Below are positions 16,815 to 25,661 of a stretch of DNA of 64,000 nucleotides, piece after piece. The stretch is from Saprospiraceae bacterium (GTDB lineage Bacteria > Bacteroidota > Bacteroidia > Chitinophagales > Saprospiraceae): the NCBI GenBank assembly GCA_016714025.1, contig JADJOB010000002.1:38501-102500 (forward strand), read 5' to 3'. A model generated the notes under the pieces. The model did no database searches and was not told where the DNA came from. It saw only the letters and a list, made by a program, of their open reading frames with translations. How positions within the stretch are numbered: position 1 is the stretch's first letter; each line of letters starts with the position of its first letter. Made by a program: the position numbers and the translations under genes.

Positions 16815-17512
16815 ATGGCGAACTACTTAATCATCGGTGCTTCTTCGGGAATAGGAAAAAAATTGGCTGATCAATTAGCCGAATCAGGTCATGATATATA
16901 TGGCACTTTCTATAAAAATGAAATATATTCTGATAACCCTAACATTAGATTTTATCCATTAAATGTTTTAGATGAAAACCTTGTATTTGATTTTTTACCG
17001 GAATCCTTAAACGGTGTCATCTACTGTCCAGGAAGCATTAACCTGCGACCCTTTGAAAGAATTAAGCCAATAGATTTTACCGCTGATTATCAATTGCAGG
17101 TTATTGGAGCAATAAAAACAATACAAGCTATAGCTCCAAAACTAAAACTTTCAGAAAATGCATCCATTATATTATTCTCTACAGTTGCAGTGCAAACAGG
17201 CCTACCATTTCATACTCAAGTATCCGCATCAAAGGGTGCTATAGAAGGTTTAACCAAAGCATTGGCGGCTGAATATGCTCCAAAAATTAGGGTCAATTGT
17301 ATAGCACCCTCACTAACTGACACCCCTTTAGCAGCCACATTATTGAACACCGAACAAAAAAGGATGCTAGCGCCCAACGACACCCATTAAAACGAATTGG
17401 TACAACTGAAGACATTGCCAGTATGGCTGAATTTTTACTTTCTGAAAAGGCAAGTTGGATTACAGGCCAAATTCTACATGTGGATGGAGGAATATCTACT
17501 ATAAAAATATAA
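16815..17512 (+). pseudogene. SDR oxidoreductase with Tyr-to-Val active site, frameshifted near 3' end
   Basis: The cofactor loop IIGASSGIGKKLA is at 6-18. Ser122 (FSTVAV) and Lys140 of the catalytic set are present, but the Tyr position is V136 in HTQVSASKGAIEG, confirmed by codon GTA. Related SDRs with the wording RVNCIAPSLTDTPLA also lack this Tyr, so the change may be ancestral. The first frame stops at 17388-17390 after APNDTH. The C-terminus continues in another frame as LKRIGTTEDIASMAEFL and TGQILHVDGGISTIKI to TAA 17510-17512. One indel at about 17370-17385 breaks it. It leads a three-gene run with an SRPBCC and a DUF2867 gene. Confidence 0.75.
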
Positions 17513-17519
17513 ACTCAAT

Positions 17520-17987
17520 ATGGCATTTTATCAATTAATCAAAAAACAAAAATTACCTGTCACCATCAATGTCATTTGGGACTTTATATCTGCACCGGAT
17601 AATTTAAAGGAAATCACACCCGAGTACATGGGCTTTATTATTACGAGTAATTCAGCAACAGAAAAAATGTATCCGGGCATGATAATCACATACAAAGTAA
17701 GCCCCTTGTTGGGAATTAAATTAAACTGGATGACAGAAATTACGCACATGAAAGACTGCGAATATTTTGTGGATGAACAAAGGATTGGTCCATACAAAAT
17801 GTGGCATCATCAGCACAAAATCGAACCCATTGAAGGCGGTGTATTAATGACAGATATTGTTACTTATCAACCACCATTGGGTATATTGGGTGCGATTGCT
17901 AATTCACTGTTTATAAAAAAGCAATTGCAAGCTATTTTTGACTACAGAACTATGGCTTTAGAAAAAAGATTCGGTAAATTTATTTAA
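17520..17987 (+). CDS. SRPBCC family protein (ligand-binding, cyclase-like)
   Basis: This 155-residue protein has the segments INVIWDFISAPDNLKEITPE (about 19-38) and MTDIVTYQPPLGILGAIANS with a C-terminal IFDYRTMALEKRFG. This is the CoxG/'SRPBCC' family frequently encoded next to photolyase, SDR and TIGR01777/DUF2867 genes. It starts 7 bp after the SDR stop and its TAA overlaps the next ATG (TAATG at 17985-17989), so the three genes were co-translated. It is intact while both partners are broken. The ligand is unknown. Confidence 0.8.
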   Translation: MAFYQLIKKQKLPVTINVIWDFISAPDNLKEITPEYMGFIITSNSATEKMYPGMIITYKVSPLLGIKLNWMTEITHMKDCEYFVDEQRIGPYKMWHHQHKIEPIEGGVLMTDIVTYQPPLGILGAIANSLFIKKQLQAIFDYRTMALEKRFGKFI

Positions 17988-18571
17988 TGAAAAATCTACT
18001 AACCGGGTTTACAGGATATCTTGCATCAAGATTATTGCCTGTTATATTAGTAAATGGGTATGAAGTTGCTTGTTGGGCTAGGGACCGCAATAGATTTAAT
18101 ATTGAAAAATAGGCCACTCGTAATATCTTGATAATATAATTCGATTTTCAAAATAAAGAAAGTCTCCTGCATATTTCCCTTGATATTAACTTTCCATATT
18201 ATCTTATTCATCATATATCAACTCAAATTAGCGATTTTGAAGCTTTGGATGAAAATTTGCTACGAATTATAAATATTCATTGAACAAACAAATGCTAAAC
18301 TAGTTATTAATTTGAGTGGTATTTGTATGCGTAAAGGCAGAAAAAGTGAAACTGAATTAAATACAGGTTATTTCCTTGACTTTTAGCGTGTACTGATTGC
18401 CAATAAGGAAGAAAAAAGCATACTGTTATTCGCATGAATGAAATTGTATGTGAATCCTGGTTAGATTTTAAAATCGATGAAAATAATCTGCTTAAACAAA
18501 CACCAGCCTTTCGACCGATTGAATTATTGGGTAGATTTTATTGGTATTCAGTTCTTCGTTTCATGGATTGA
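17987..18571 (+). pseudogene. DUF2867-type NAD(P)-binding epimerase relic
   Basis: ATG 17987 overlaps the SRPBCC stop. It opens MKNLLTGFTGYLASRLLPVI with TGxTGYxxxRL and ACWARDRNRF, the cofactor loop of atypical SDRs, then stops at about 18112. Coding fragments in shifting frames follow (INLSGICMRKGRKSETELNT around 18305-18360). The end reads QTPAFRPIELLGRFYWYSVL to TGA 18569-18571, the DUF2867 C-terminus (L-x-G-R-x-Y-W-Y). Several stops and frameshifts make it non-functional. Confidence 0.75.
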
Positions 18572-18576
18572 TTTTT

Positions 18577-18720
18577 AATCTTTGATAAATAGACTTGCTA
18601 TTAAATAATTAGAGTTGTGAATTGAAGAAAAAAAGCTCATAATTGCAGTCAATTTAAGGTGGACTGCAAATAACTAATGCAATATAAAATGACTGACAAA
18701 AAACTTATTTATCAAAGATT
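18577..18720 (+). repeat. 144-bp inverted-repeat element with nested hairpin
   Basis: AATCTTTGATAAATA (18577-18591) is the perfect 15-bp inverted complement of TATTTATCAAAGATT (18706-18720). Inside lies a second perfect stem, TTGCAGTC...GACTGCAA (about 18641-18668), with an 11-base loop. The element fills the gap between the dead epimerase and the aldo/keto reductase. It could be a miniature mobile element, a divergent attC-like site or a folded leader. No target duplication is clear. Confidence 0.6.
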
Positions 18721-18735
18721 TAAAACACAGCTACA

Positions 18736-19692
18736 ATGAAGCAAACAACAACATTAGGACATAGTACGCTACAAATTAATAGAATTGGACTTGGCTGTAT
18801 GGGTATGTCAGAGTTTTATGGATCTTTTAACGAAGAAGAATCCATTAAAACTTTACATAAAGCCATTGAATTGGGAGTAAATTTTTTTGACACAGCCGAC
18901 ATGTATGGTTGGGGAGCCAATGAACAACTAGTAGGAAAAGCATTTAAAGGACGGTGGGATGATGTAATTTTAGCGACCAAATTTGCTGTAATGCGTGGAC
19001 CTAAGGGCGAATATCTTGGGCTTAACTGCAAACCAGAATACATAAGACAAGCTTGCGAAAAAAGTCTTCATAATTTGGGAGTTGAAACTATTGATTTGTA
19101 TTACATGCACCGGCAAGACCGGAAAGTAGAAATTGAAGAAATTGTTGGCACAATGAGTGATTTAGTAAAACAGGGAAAAATAAAACATTTAGGCATTTGT
19201 GAAGCCAACGTAGAAATGATTCGTCGGGCGCATGCTGTTCACCCACTGGCAGCCGTCCAAAACGAATATTCATTGTGGAGCCGCGAACCTGAACAAGAAA
19301 TTTTGGCTGTGTGTCAGGAACTCGGAATCACTTTTGTTGCATATAGTCCTCTTGGACGAGGGTTCTTAACGGGAGCAATCAAAAGTCGGGTAGATTTGGA
19401 ACCAAGTGATTGGCGTCTTACACTTCCTCGCTTTACAGACGAAGCGATAAAGGAAAATCTAAAATTTGTAGCGGTTGTGGAGCAAATTGCACAAGACAAA
19501 AAAGTTACCAAAGCTCAAGTCGCTCTTGCCTGGGTTCTTAGTCAAAACGATGAAATTGTGACGATTCCAGGTACTAGGAAAGTTCATCGTCTTGAAGAGA
19601 ATTTAGCTGCCTTTAATGTGGAATTAACAACTACTGATTTGGCTATAATTCAAAATTCTCTGCCATCACAAACAATTGGAAATCGTTATTAA
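18736..19692 (+). CDS. aldo/keto reductase
   Basis: This full-length protein of 318 residues would be a cytosolic NADPH-dependent carbonyl reductase. The (beta/alpha)8 family marks are present: GLGCMGMSEFYGS near 18-30, the catalytic Asp/Tyr in FFDTADMYGWGANE (about 49-62), the Lys in ILATKFAV (about 82), and the His in LYYMHRQD (about 125). NEYSLWSRE and TFVAYSPLGRGFLTG (about 200-214) bind cofactor, and the C-terminal IPGTRKVHRLEENLAA motif is typical of AKR11-13-like enzymes. The substrate is unknown. An SDR gene follows 68 bp downstream on the same strand. Confidence 0.93.
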   Translation: MKQTTTLGHSTLQINRIGLGCMGMSEFYGSFNEEESIKTLHKAIELGVNFFDTADMYGWGANEQLVGKAFKGRWDDVILATKFAVMRGPKGEYLGLNCKPEYIRQACEKSLHNLGVETIDLYYMHRQDRKVEIEEIVGTMSDLVKQGKIKHLGICEANVEMIRRAHAVHPLAAVQNEYSLWSREPEQEILAVCQELGITFVAYSPLGRGFLTGAIKSRVDLEPSDWRLTLPRFTDEAIKENLKFVAVVEQIAQDKKVTKAQVALAWVLSQNDEIVTIPGTRKVHRLEENLAAFNVELTTTDLAIIQNSLPSQTIGNRY

Positions 19693-19760
19693 ACAAATAA
19701 AAGAATCTGTCAATAAATAATCGCTTTAAAAGATACAAATTCAATTAAAATATAACAATT

Positions 19761-20483
19761 ATGAAATTATCAAACAACAAAATTTTAGTCACAGGCGGTG
19801 CAAGCGGTATTGGTTTAGGACTTACCGAGCGATTTATCCAGGAGAACAATACTGTGATAATCTGCGGCAGACGAGAAGCTACATTGCAAGAAGTAAAAGA
19901 CAAATTTCCCTCTGTAATTACTAAAGTTTGCGACTTATCTTTAGAAGCTGATCGGTTTGAACTTTATAATTGGGTATCAGAGCATCATCCTGACCTGAAT
20001 GTACTTGTAAATAACGCAGGCATTCAAAATTGGATGAACATCTCTGACAGTGACTTCTATTCCAAATCGATCAATGAGATTAATATAAATGTGGTAGCTC
20101 CAATTCACTTGACAACTCAATTTATTAATTTAAATAATTTGGATACTATTATCAACGTGACATCCGGTTTAGCATTCGTTCAACTTTCCAAAGTCCCTGT
20201 TTATTGTGCAACAAAAGCATCTCTTCATTCATTTACACTTTCATTACGACACATGTTGAAGGATAAAAATATTGAAGTAATTGAAATGATACCACCAGCT
20301 TTAAATACAGACCTTGGCGGTAAAGGTTTACACGATGGTCAACCACCTGTTTCAGCTTTTATTAATGCAGTTTTCCAACAAATGAAAGAAGGCAAAACAG
20401 AATTGACCTTTGGATTTAGTGAAGTTATGGCAAAAGCAACACCAGATATTATCAATGCAACTTTCAATAAAATGAACCCATGA
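19761..20483 (+). CDS. SDR family oxidoreductase (DltE-like)
   Basis: This 240-residue classical short-chain dehydrogenase has a complete catalytic set: TGGASGIGLGLTERF (11-25) for NAD(P), VLVNNAGIQNW (about 82-92), the catalytic Ser in INVTSGLAFV and Tyr/Lys in YCATKASLHSFTLSLRHML (about 149-167). The proline-rich tail ALNTDLGGKGLHDGQPP matches the DltE/COG3967 subgroup. The substrate is unknown. It sits 68 bp behind the aldo/keto reductase and may share its transcript. Confidence 0.9.
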   Translation: MKLSNNKILVTGGASGIGLGLTERFIQENNTVIICGRREATLQEVKDKFPSVITKVCDLSLEADRFELYNWVSEHHPDLNVLVNNAGIQNWMNISDSDFYSKSINEININVVAPIHLTTQFINLNNLDTIINVTSGLAFVQLSKVPVYCATKASLHSFTLSLRHMLKDKNIEVIEMIPPALNTDLGGKGLHDGQPPVSAFINAVFQQMKEGKTELTFGFSEVMAKATPDIINATFNKMNP

Positions 20484-20712
20484 TCACATGAAATAACTAT
20501 AAAACGTTGAAAATAAAAAAAACATAAACACAGGATTTTTTAAAATAATCATTCAGTACTCTACTAACACTTTTTCATGTCAATCAATCCAAGTTTTCTC
20601 ACGTCAAAATTTATAGTTAAAATCGCTATCTGCACCAAGACCAACCAATCCATGCAAGTTAAATAATTTTTCATTAAAAAAAATAACATCAGAAATTAAT
20701 ACTGTTTATAAA

Positions 20713-21477
20713 ATGAAAACTTTAATTAATTCAATCTCAATTATATTACTGACTTTCATATTGAATATTTCAGTGAGTGCACAGTCAAATATTGATTTGG
20801 AAACAGGAACTTTTTTTACTGGTTATAATAAAGTCCGCATTCCGGGCGATCTGGGTACAACTTTTTCTCTTAAAGATGATTTAAAAGCTAAAACACAGCT
20901 ATTTTATCGTTTGAGAGCAAGTTACACATTAAAAAAACGGCACACGCTTTCTCTACTATATGCTCCTCTTGGGACTAAATCAGAAGGCAGTGTGTCAAAT
21001 GCTATTTTCTTTGAAGGTGTTTCATTTCCTGCTAATACAGAACTTGTTGGTAAATACAAATTTAATTCCTACAGGTTGACATACCGATACGATATAGTAA
21101 ATAAATCTAATATTGTTTTCGGCTTAGGATTCACTGCAAAAATCAGAGATGCAAAAATTGCACTTTCTTCGCCCGGGCTAAGTTCTGAAAAAACGAATGT
21201 TGGATTTGTTCCAATTATTAATTTCAGGCTTGTATGGAATGTATATAGTAAGTTTGGTCTGCTACTGGATGGAGATGCACTTGCTGCCCCGCAGGGAAGA
21301 GCTGAAGATGTTCTGATTGCTGCAACATATAAACTTACAAATAATTTCGATATACGGGCAGGATACCGCATTCTAGAAGGAGGTGCAGACAATGACGAAG
21401 TTTATAATTTTGCGCTCTTCAACTATGCTTCCGTTGGGTTGACGTATACTTTTAATAACCAGAATGAGTCAAATTAA
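20713..21477 (+). CDS. outer-membrane beta-barrel protein
   Basis: This 254-residue protein has a signal peptide (KTLINSISIILLTFILNISVSAQS, cleavage after SAQ). The mature part is made of amphipathic strands: LFYRLRASYTLKKRHTLSLL, YKFNSYRLTYRYDI, NIVFGLGFTAKIRD, FVPIINFRLVWNVYSKFGLL, NNFDIRAGYRILEGGADN and ALFNYASVGLTYTFN. The final aromatic (TYTFNNQ region) fits barrel assembly. It is a small closed barrel of about 10-12 strands, without a nameable family. The TspO gene follows after 12 bp, so the two are probably co-transcribed. Confidence 0.75.
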   Translation: MKTLINSISIILLTFILNISVSAQSNIDLETGTFFTGYNKVRIPGDLGTTFSLKDDLKAKTQLFYRLRASYTLKKRHTLSLLYAPLGTKSEGSVSNAIFFEGVSFPANTELVGKYKFNSYRLTYRYDIVNKSNIVFGLGFTAKIRDAKIALSSPGLSSEKTNVGFVPIINFRLVWNVYSKFGLLLDGDALAAPQGRAEDVLIAATYKLTNNFDIRAGYRILEGGADNDEVYNFALFNYASVGLTYTFNNQNESN

Positions 21478-21489
21478 AATTATTTAGGT

Positions 21490-21969
21490 ATGAGCAAATT
21501 GCAAATTATAAAACTTATAGTATCCATAATAGTTCCTTTAGGCCTTGGCAGTATAGCAGGAATATTTACAGCTCAATCAGTACCTGAATGGTATGCAACC
21601 TTAAACAGGCCTTCGTTCAATCCTCCAAACTGGATATTTGGACCAGTTTGGACAATGCTATACATTTTAATGGGTATCTCATTATTCATGATTTGGAAAC
21701 AAGATATGAGCAAAGAACGCAACTTGGCCATTTTAGTCTTTATGCTTCAATTGCTCCTTAATTTTGGATGGAGTTTTATCTTTTTCTATTTCAATATGAT
21801 AGGTTTTGCATTGATTGAAATTATTTTATTGTGGATTAGTATTTTATTTATGCTTTTGTTGTTTTACAAAATCAAACCAATAGCTGCTTATATTAATATA
21901 CCCTATTTATTATGGGTAAGTTTTGCAACCGTGCTTAATGGAAGTTATTACTTTCTCAACAGAGGCTGA
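21490..21969 (+). CDS. TspO/MBR family protein
   Basis: This 159-residue protein has five membrane segments. The TspO signature is at about 31-60: WYATLNRPSFNPPNWIFGPV then WTMLYILMGISLF, with the family-wide P-x-F-x-P-P-x-W-x-F-x-P-V-W motif. TspO proteins bind tetrapyrroles and sterol-like ligands in the inner membrane and modulate photooxidative or stress responses. It follows a beta-barrel gene by 12 bp. The company of SDR, SRPBCC and DUF2867 genes (16815-18571), often found with photolyase clusters, hints at a light-stress origin, but no photolyase is present. Confidence 0.93.
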   Translation: MSKLQIIKLIVSIIVPLGLGSIAGIFTAQSVPEWYATLNRPSFNPPNWIFGPVWTMLYILMGISLFMIWKQDMSKERNLAILVFMLQLLLNFGWSFIFFYFNMIGFALIEIILLWISILFMLLLFYKIKPIAAYINIPYLLWVSFATVLNGSYYFLNRG

Positions 21970-22103
21970 TTTCAACTTAATGCAAATAGGGTTTAAAAGT
22001 ACTTTTCCATTCCTTATATAGCTCCCTGTAAAGATTTTAATAACAAGATTCCATCAACTTCAATTTTGTAGTTCTCAAAGCATTCACTTGTAGGTGTAGG
22101 AAA

Positions 22104-22236
22104 ACGTTACACCAATAGGCAGCAACCGCTACATCGCTATTGCTTTCAGGCTATACACCAAATGTTTTGGCTGTTGAATAAACATTCTTTACTTTTGGTT
22201 AACTTAGGTTTGGTGATGCATCATCGTTGTTAATCG
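22104..22236 (+). repeat. attC-like element, related to 6107-6246
   Basis: It starts ACGTTACACCAATAGGCAGC and ends TTTGGTGATGCATCATCG then TTGTTAATCG. Bases 22172-22220 align with 6170-6222 (AATAAA-ATT-TTTACTTTT-G-TAAC...TTTGG-GATGCA), showing a shared ancestor. It is placed between the TspO gene and a small ORF, matching the one-gene/one-element pattern. Confidence 0.6.
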
Positions 22237-22250
22237 AACGACTAAATTTT

Positions 22251-22616
22251 ATGAATAGATATAACGTAGTTGGAATTATTTTAACATCTTTAATAATTAT
22301 TATCATTATAAATTATACTTATATTAGTTGTTTGTGTGTATTAACTAATAAAGTATGTGTTTATATAAAAAACGAAAGTGGCCAAATTATTAAATCGGGT
22401 TACTTAACAGCATACGAAACTGACACTCTGAAATTTTATAACCTTCAGAATGAATCTGCTATCTGTTTAAAATATTATAGCCCGGGAGAGAACGCTTTTA
22501 CCTTAATAACTTACTTATCTGATAATAAGTCCTTTCAATTTGGTCCTGAATATTCGGAGAGTGGATACTGTTTTGATCTAAAAATTACAACTAATAGTAT
22601 TCAAATTAATCGGTAA
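22251..22616 (+). CDS. hypothetical small membrane-anchored protein
   Basis: ATG 22251 (MNRYNVVGIILTSLIIIIII) is preferred over the in-frame upstream ATG at 22227, which falls in the attC-like element. The product is 121 residues: one strongly hydrophobic N-terminal helix, then a soluble strand-rich domain with NKVCVYIKNESGQIIKSGYL and FQFGPEYSESGYCFDLKI. No family is recognised. It could be a lipid-exposed or exported small protein; the helix may be an uncleaved signal. It is likely real given the regular composition and the cassette-like position. Confidence 0.5.
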   Translation: MNRYNVVGIILTSLIIIIIINYTYISCLCVLTNKVCVYIKNESGQIIKSGYLTAYETDTLKFYNLQNESAICLKYYSPGENAFTLITYLSDNKSFQFGPEYSESGYCFDLKITTNSIQINR

Positions 22617-22676
22617 TTTTAAAAATAAACTGCCTCAATACGCGTTAAATAAAATGGCTACCTATAAAAATTGGAT

Positions 22677-23441
22677 ATGAAAACAACTAGAATCTACTTA
22701 GCTCTAATTTTGACATTTTTTAGCACTTATTCAATTTATGCAGGATATAAGCTCGCCATTCTCAAAGATCCGGATGGATTCTCAAATGTTCGTAACGGAC
22801 CTGGTAATGACTTTTTAATAGTTGATACACTTTATACAGATGACTTTCTCTATTTTCAGTTTATCGAAAATTCAGAATGGGCTAAAATAAGTGCTTGGAA
22901 AGGAAGACAAATAGAGGGTTTTATTCAGCTTAATAAAATTCAAGAAGTCGAGAAACTTGAAAACAAAATCCAACAGGAGCTTATTGCTAAAATACTCAAT
23001 ACACGTAACAAATTGAAAGCTGATTTTGTGGATTTCCAGAAATCGAAAGATAGTCTTGCTTACATAAACTGCCTTAGTGAACTAAAATTTTATAGCGATA
23101 CCAAGTTAGAACCGATACTTGAAATTTTACCGAGATATATCTGTTCAACCCAGGATACCAAAATTCTCAAACTATTCTTTGCTTCCTATTGGGCCGATAA
23201 AGGATCATTAAATGAGATGCCTTCCCTTACAATGGCTAGTTTTTTCATTTGCAATCCAGACTTGGTCATCAAACAATTGAATAAAATAAACAGCATTGAG
23301 CAGAAAAAATCCATTTTAAACCATATTTATTGGGGACTTATAAACTATTACGGTATTGAAGAAAATGGAAAAACAAACAATAAAGAATATAATAAACATA
23401 GAGCACGACTCGATACTGAAATAAAGAAAATCAACCCATAA
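22677..23441 (+). CDS. secreted SH3b-domain protein
   Basis: ATG 22677 starts a signal peptide (KTTRIYLALILTFFSTYSIY-AG). An SH3b-type domain follows at about 25-90 (LKDPDGFSNVRNGPGNDFLI, then WAKISAWKGRQIEGFIQLNK), with the typical 'NVRxGPGxxx' loop that often binds cell-wall peptides. The remaining 160 residues are helical and of unknown family, including LKFYSDTKLEPILEILPRYI and NPDLVIKQLNKINS, resembling repeats of a helical scaffold. Total length is 254. It has no partner genes. Confidence 0.65.
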   Translation: MKTTRIYLALILTFFSTYSIYAGYKLAILKDPDGFSNVRNGPGNDFLIVDTLYTDDFLYFQFIENSEWAKISAWKGRQIEGFIQLNKIQEVEKLENKIQQELIAKILNTRNKLKADFVDFQKSKDSLAYINCLSELKFYSDTKLEPILEILPRYICSTQDTKILKLFFASYWADKGSLNEMPSLTMASFFICNPDLVIKQLNKINSIEQKKSILNHIYWGLINYYGIEENGKTNNKEYNKHRARLDTEIKKINP

Positions 23442-23612
23442 CTAAGCATTCACTCAGACCCAATAGAAAAATCTAAAAGTCCATATTTTACTTTGGTTAT
23501 AAAATTTAAATTCCTATCTTGGGATTCCTCCCTTTGACAGGAGGGATTGCGAGTGTACCCAAAACGTTGTGCATTATACCAAGAGCCATTAGCAAAAATG
23601 AGGAACTTTAAT

Positions 23613-23861
23613 ATGATAAAAAATAAAATACTATTTTTAAGTTGCTTGACATTTATGCTTCCTACGAAGGACAAAAAAACAAACACTCCTAAAGACCCAA
23701 ATATTTCTAAACCAATCCCAACAGTGATTAAAAACTTTAATGCAGTCACATTACGTGCGAATATTGACACTACCCTGGTCAGTCAATATATCCGAAGTAA
23801 TTTTCAGGACTCGAAAAAGAATTTATGGTTTGGAACATTAAGCGAAGGTGTAGTGAACTAA
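23613..23861 (+). pseudogene. truncated propeller lipoprotein
   Basis: From ATG 23613 the protein reads IKNKILFLSCLTFMLPTKDK, a signal-like start, and then SNFQDSKKNLWFGTLSEGVV, one Reg_prop blade beginning. It stops at TAA 23859-23861 exactly where the family would continue 'YDGK'. The next 240 bp (23862-24103) hold no recognisable blades, only AT-rich sequence with GAAAAGGGTTCATGG. It is a remnant of a third propeller gene. Upstream, CAAAACGTTGTGCATTATAC (23568-23587) is another attC-like end box. Confidence 0.6.
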
Positions 23862-24103
23862 GATGCGAAAAGGGTTCATGGAATGATGCAATGAAATTTA
23901 AAAAAATCTATGACAACTGTGCTCACATATAAAGAAACCAAAATTGGAACTTTGTATTTAACTTTAAAACAAACAAAGCTCTCAAAGCTTGACTTTGAAT
24001 ATTACTCTCTAAAACCTGGCATAGATCTGTATTGCTAAAAAATTAGTAAACATTATTATATAGCTTCTAAATAGAACAAAATTAAAATAGAGATTAACAC
24101 GCA

Positions 24104-24565
24104 ATGAAAATAATCGAAATCACTTTTGACGACTTTACAATTACGACAGACAGATCAAAAATGGATCTTGTTGAAATCCACGATTTCCTATCAAAATACT
24201 CAGGCTGGAGTGATAATATTCCATTCGACAACGTAGTAACTTCTATTAACAATTCCCTTAACTTTGGTTTATTTCATAAAGACAAACAAATTGGGTTTGC
24301 AAGAATCATATCTGACTTTTCAACTATAGCATATTTAGGCGACATATATATATTGGACAATTATCGTGGACAAGGACTCTCTAAGAAACTAATGGACGCA
24401 GTAATGAGTCATCCAAACTTACAAGGATTAAGGCGGTGGATTTTATTAACATCGACAGCAGATTGGCTTTATGAAAAATATGGATTTACTAAATTACCCA
24501 AACCTGAATTATATATGGAGCTATTTAATCCAAACGTTTACAAATCTGACATACAAAAAACATGA
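24104..24565 (+). CDS. GNAT family acetyltransferase
   Basis: This 153-residue single-domain GNAT has motif A around 78-101 (LGDIYILDNYRGQGLSKKLM), with the R-G-Q-G-L/x-S acetyl-CoA loop. Upstream VDLHD-type helices and the ending GLRRWILLTSTADWLYEKYG then FTKLP match a well-populated subgroup with the motif LLT-T-DAH-LYEKYGF. It acts on an unknown amine substrate in the cytosol. Preceded by 242 bp and followed by 151 bp without genes, it stands alone. Confidence 0.88.
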   Translation: MKIIEITFDDFTITTDRSKMDLVEIHDFLSKYSGWSDNIPFDNVVTSINNSLNFGLFHKDKQIGFARIISDFSTIAYLGDIYILDNYRGQGLSKKLMDAVMSHPNLQGLRRWILLTSTADWLYEKYGFTKLPKPELYMELFNPNVYKSDIQKT

Positions 24566-24716
24566 CGAGTAAATTAAAATAAAAACAACGAACCGGTATC
24601 AATAGATCTAGCTCAGTGTTGACCTTGACGTTGGAGCATAAGCAACGAAATAGACCATAAACAAAGATATACCCTGTAATCCTGAGAAGACCCACTTTAA
24701 ACCAATATCAAAAATT

Positions 24717-25652
24717 ATGATTAGACTTTTTATAATAATTTTTACTTTTTCACTTTTTGCTATAAACGGAACGGGACAGAAAGCATCTAACCTAAAAATT
24801 GAGAAAATATTTCTTGATGTAAATGACAATACAAAAAACTGTTACACTAAAATATATCCACCCAAACTTCCGTGGAAAGGAATTATTTTTCTAATTCCAG
24901 GTTTTGGTGAAACAGCGGAAAACGTTTTACAGCAGACTGACTTACCCTACAAATTAGCCTTAAACGGGATTTTGACTATTATTCCAACTTTTCAAGACGG
25001 AGTTTTGTCTTTCGGTGTAGATAGTTTAAGCCAACACGCATTTAATAGAATTTTAAATGATGTAACTGCAAAGCACAAACTTGTGAATCGAAAATTCTTT
25101 GTAGGCGGATTTTCAATAGGGGGTAGTTGCGCAATTAAATTTGCAGAAAACGCAGAAATTAAACCAACAGCAGTTTTTGCGATTGACCCACCACTCGACT
25201 TTGAAAGATTTTATAATTCCGCTAAAAGAGCTATCAGACTATCAAAAAACAGCCAAGCCAGCCAAGAGAATCTTTATATGATTAACAGACTGGAAAAGGA
25301 AACGGGCGGGAATCCAAATACACGACTCGATGAATATTATAAAATTTCAGCTTATTCATATTCTGACACATCTCAAACTGAAATAAAAAAACTATTAACT
25401 GTTCCCTTAAGAATCTATACTGAACCAGATATAAATTGGTGGTTAAAAGAACGTGGTGCTGACTTTACGAGCATGAATGCGACCGAATGTTCGGCTATGA
25501 TTAATGAACTGAATAGGCTTGGAAATCAACATGCCGAATTAATAATTACAAAGAATAAAGGTTATAGAAAACCAGATAATATAAGACATCCACATTCATG
25601 GAGTATTGTGGATACTGACGAATTAATAAAATGGTTACTAAAGCAGATTTAA
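24717..25652 (+). CDS. secreted alpha/beta hydrolase
   Basis: This 311-residue protein has a signal peptide (IRLFIIIFTFSLFAINGTG-Q). The hydrolase core has GIIFLIPGFGETAENVL (oxyanion strand, about 54-70), the nucleophile elbow G-F-S-I-G-G in FFVGGFSIGGSCAIKFAE (about 140-156), and a C-terminal His in RHPHSWSIVD (about 292-301). PTAVFAIDPPLDFERF resembles the strand after the elbow in carboxylesterases. It is probably a periplasmic esterase with unknown substrate. An unrelated palindromic element follows its stop. Confidence 0.8.
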   Translation: MIRLFIIIFTFSLFAINGTGQKASNLKIEKIFLDVNDNTKNCYTKIYPPKLPWKGIIFLIPGFGETAENVLQQTDLPYKLALNGILTIIPTFQDGVLSFGVDSLSQHAFNRILNDVTAKHKLVNRKFFVGGFSIGGSCAIKFAENAEIKPTAVFAIDPPLDFERFYNSAKRAIRLSKNSQASQENLYMINRLEKETGGNPNTRLDEYYKISAYSYSDTSQTEIKKLLTVPLRIYTEPDINWWLKERGADFTSMNATECSAMINELNRLGNQHAELIITKNKGYRKPDNIRHPHSWSIVDTDELIKWLLKQI

Positions 25653-25661
25653 GACCCGAAA

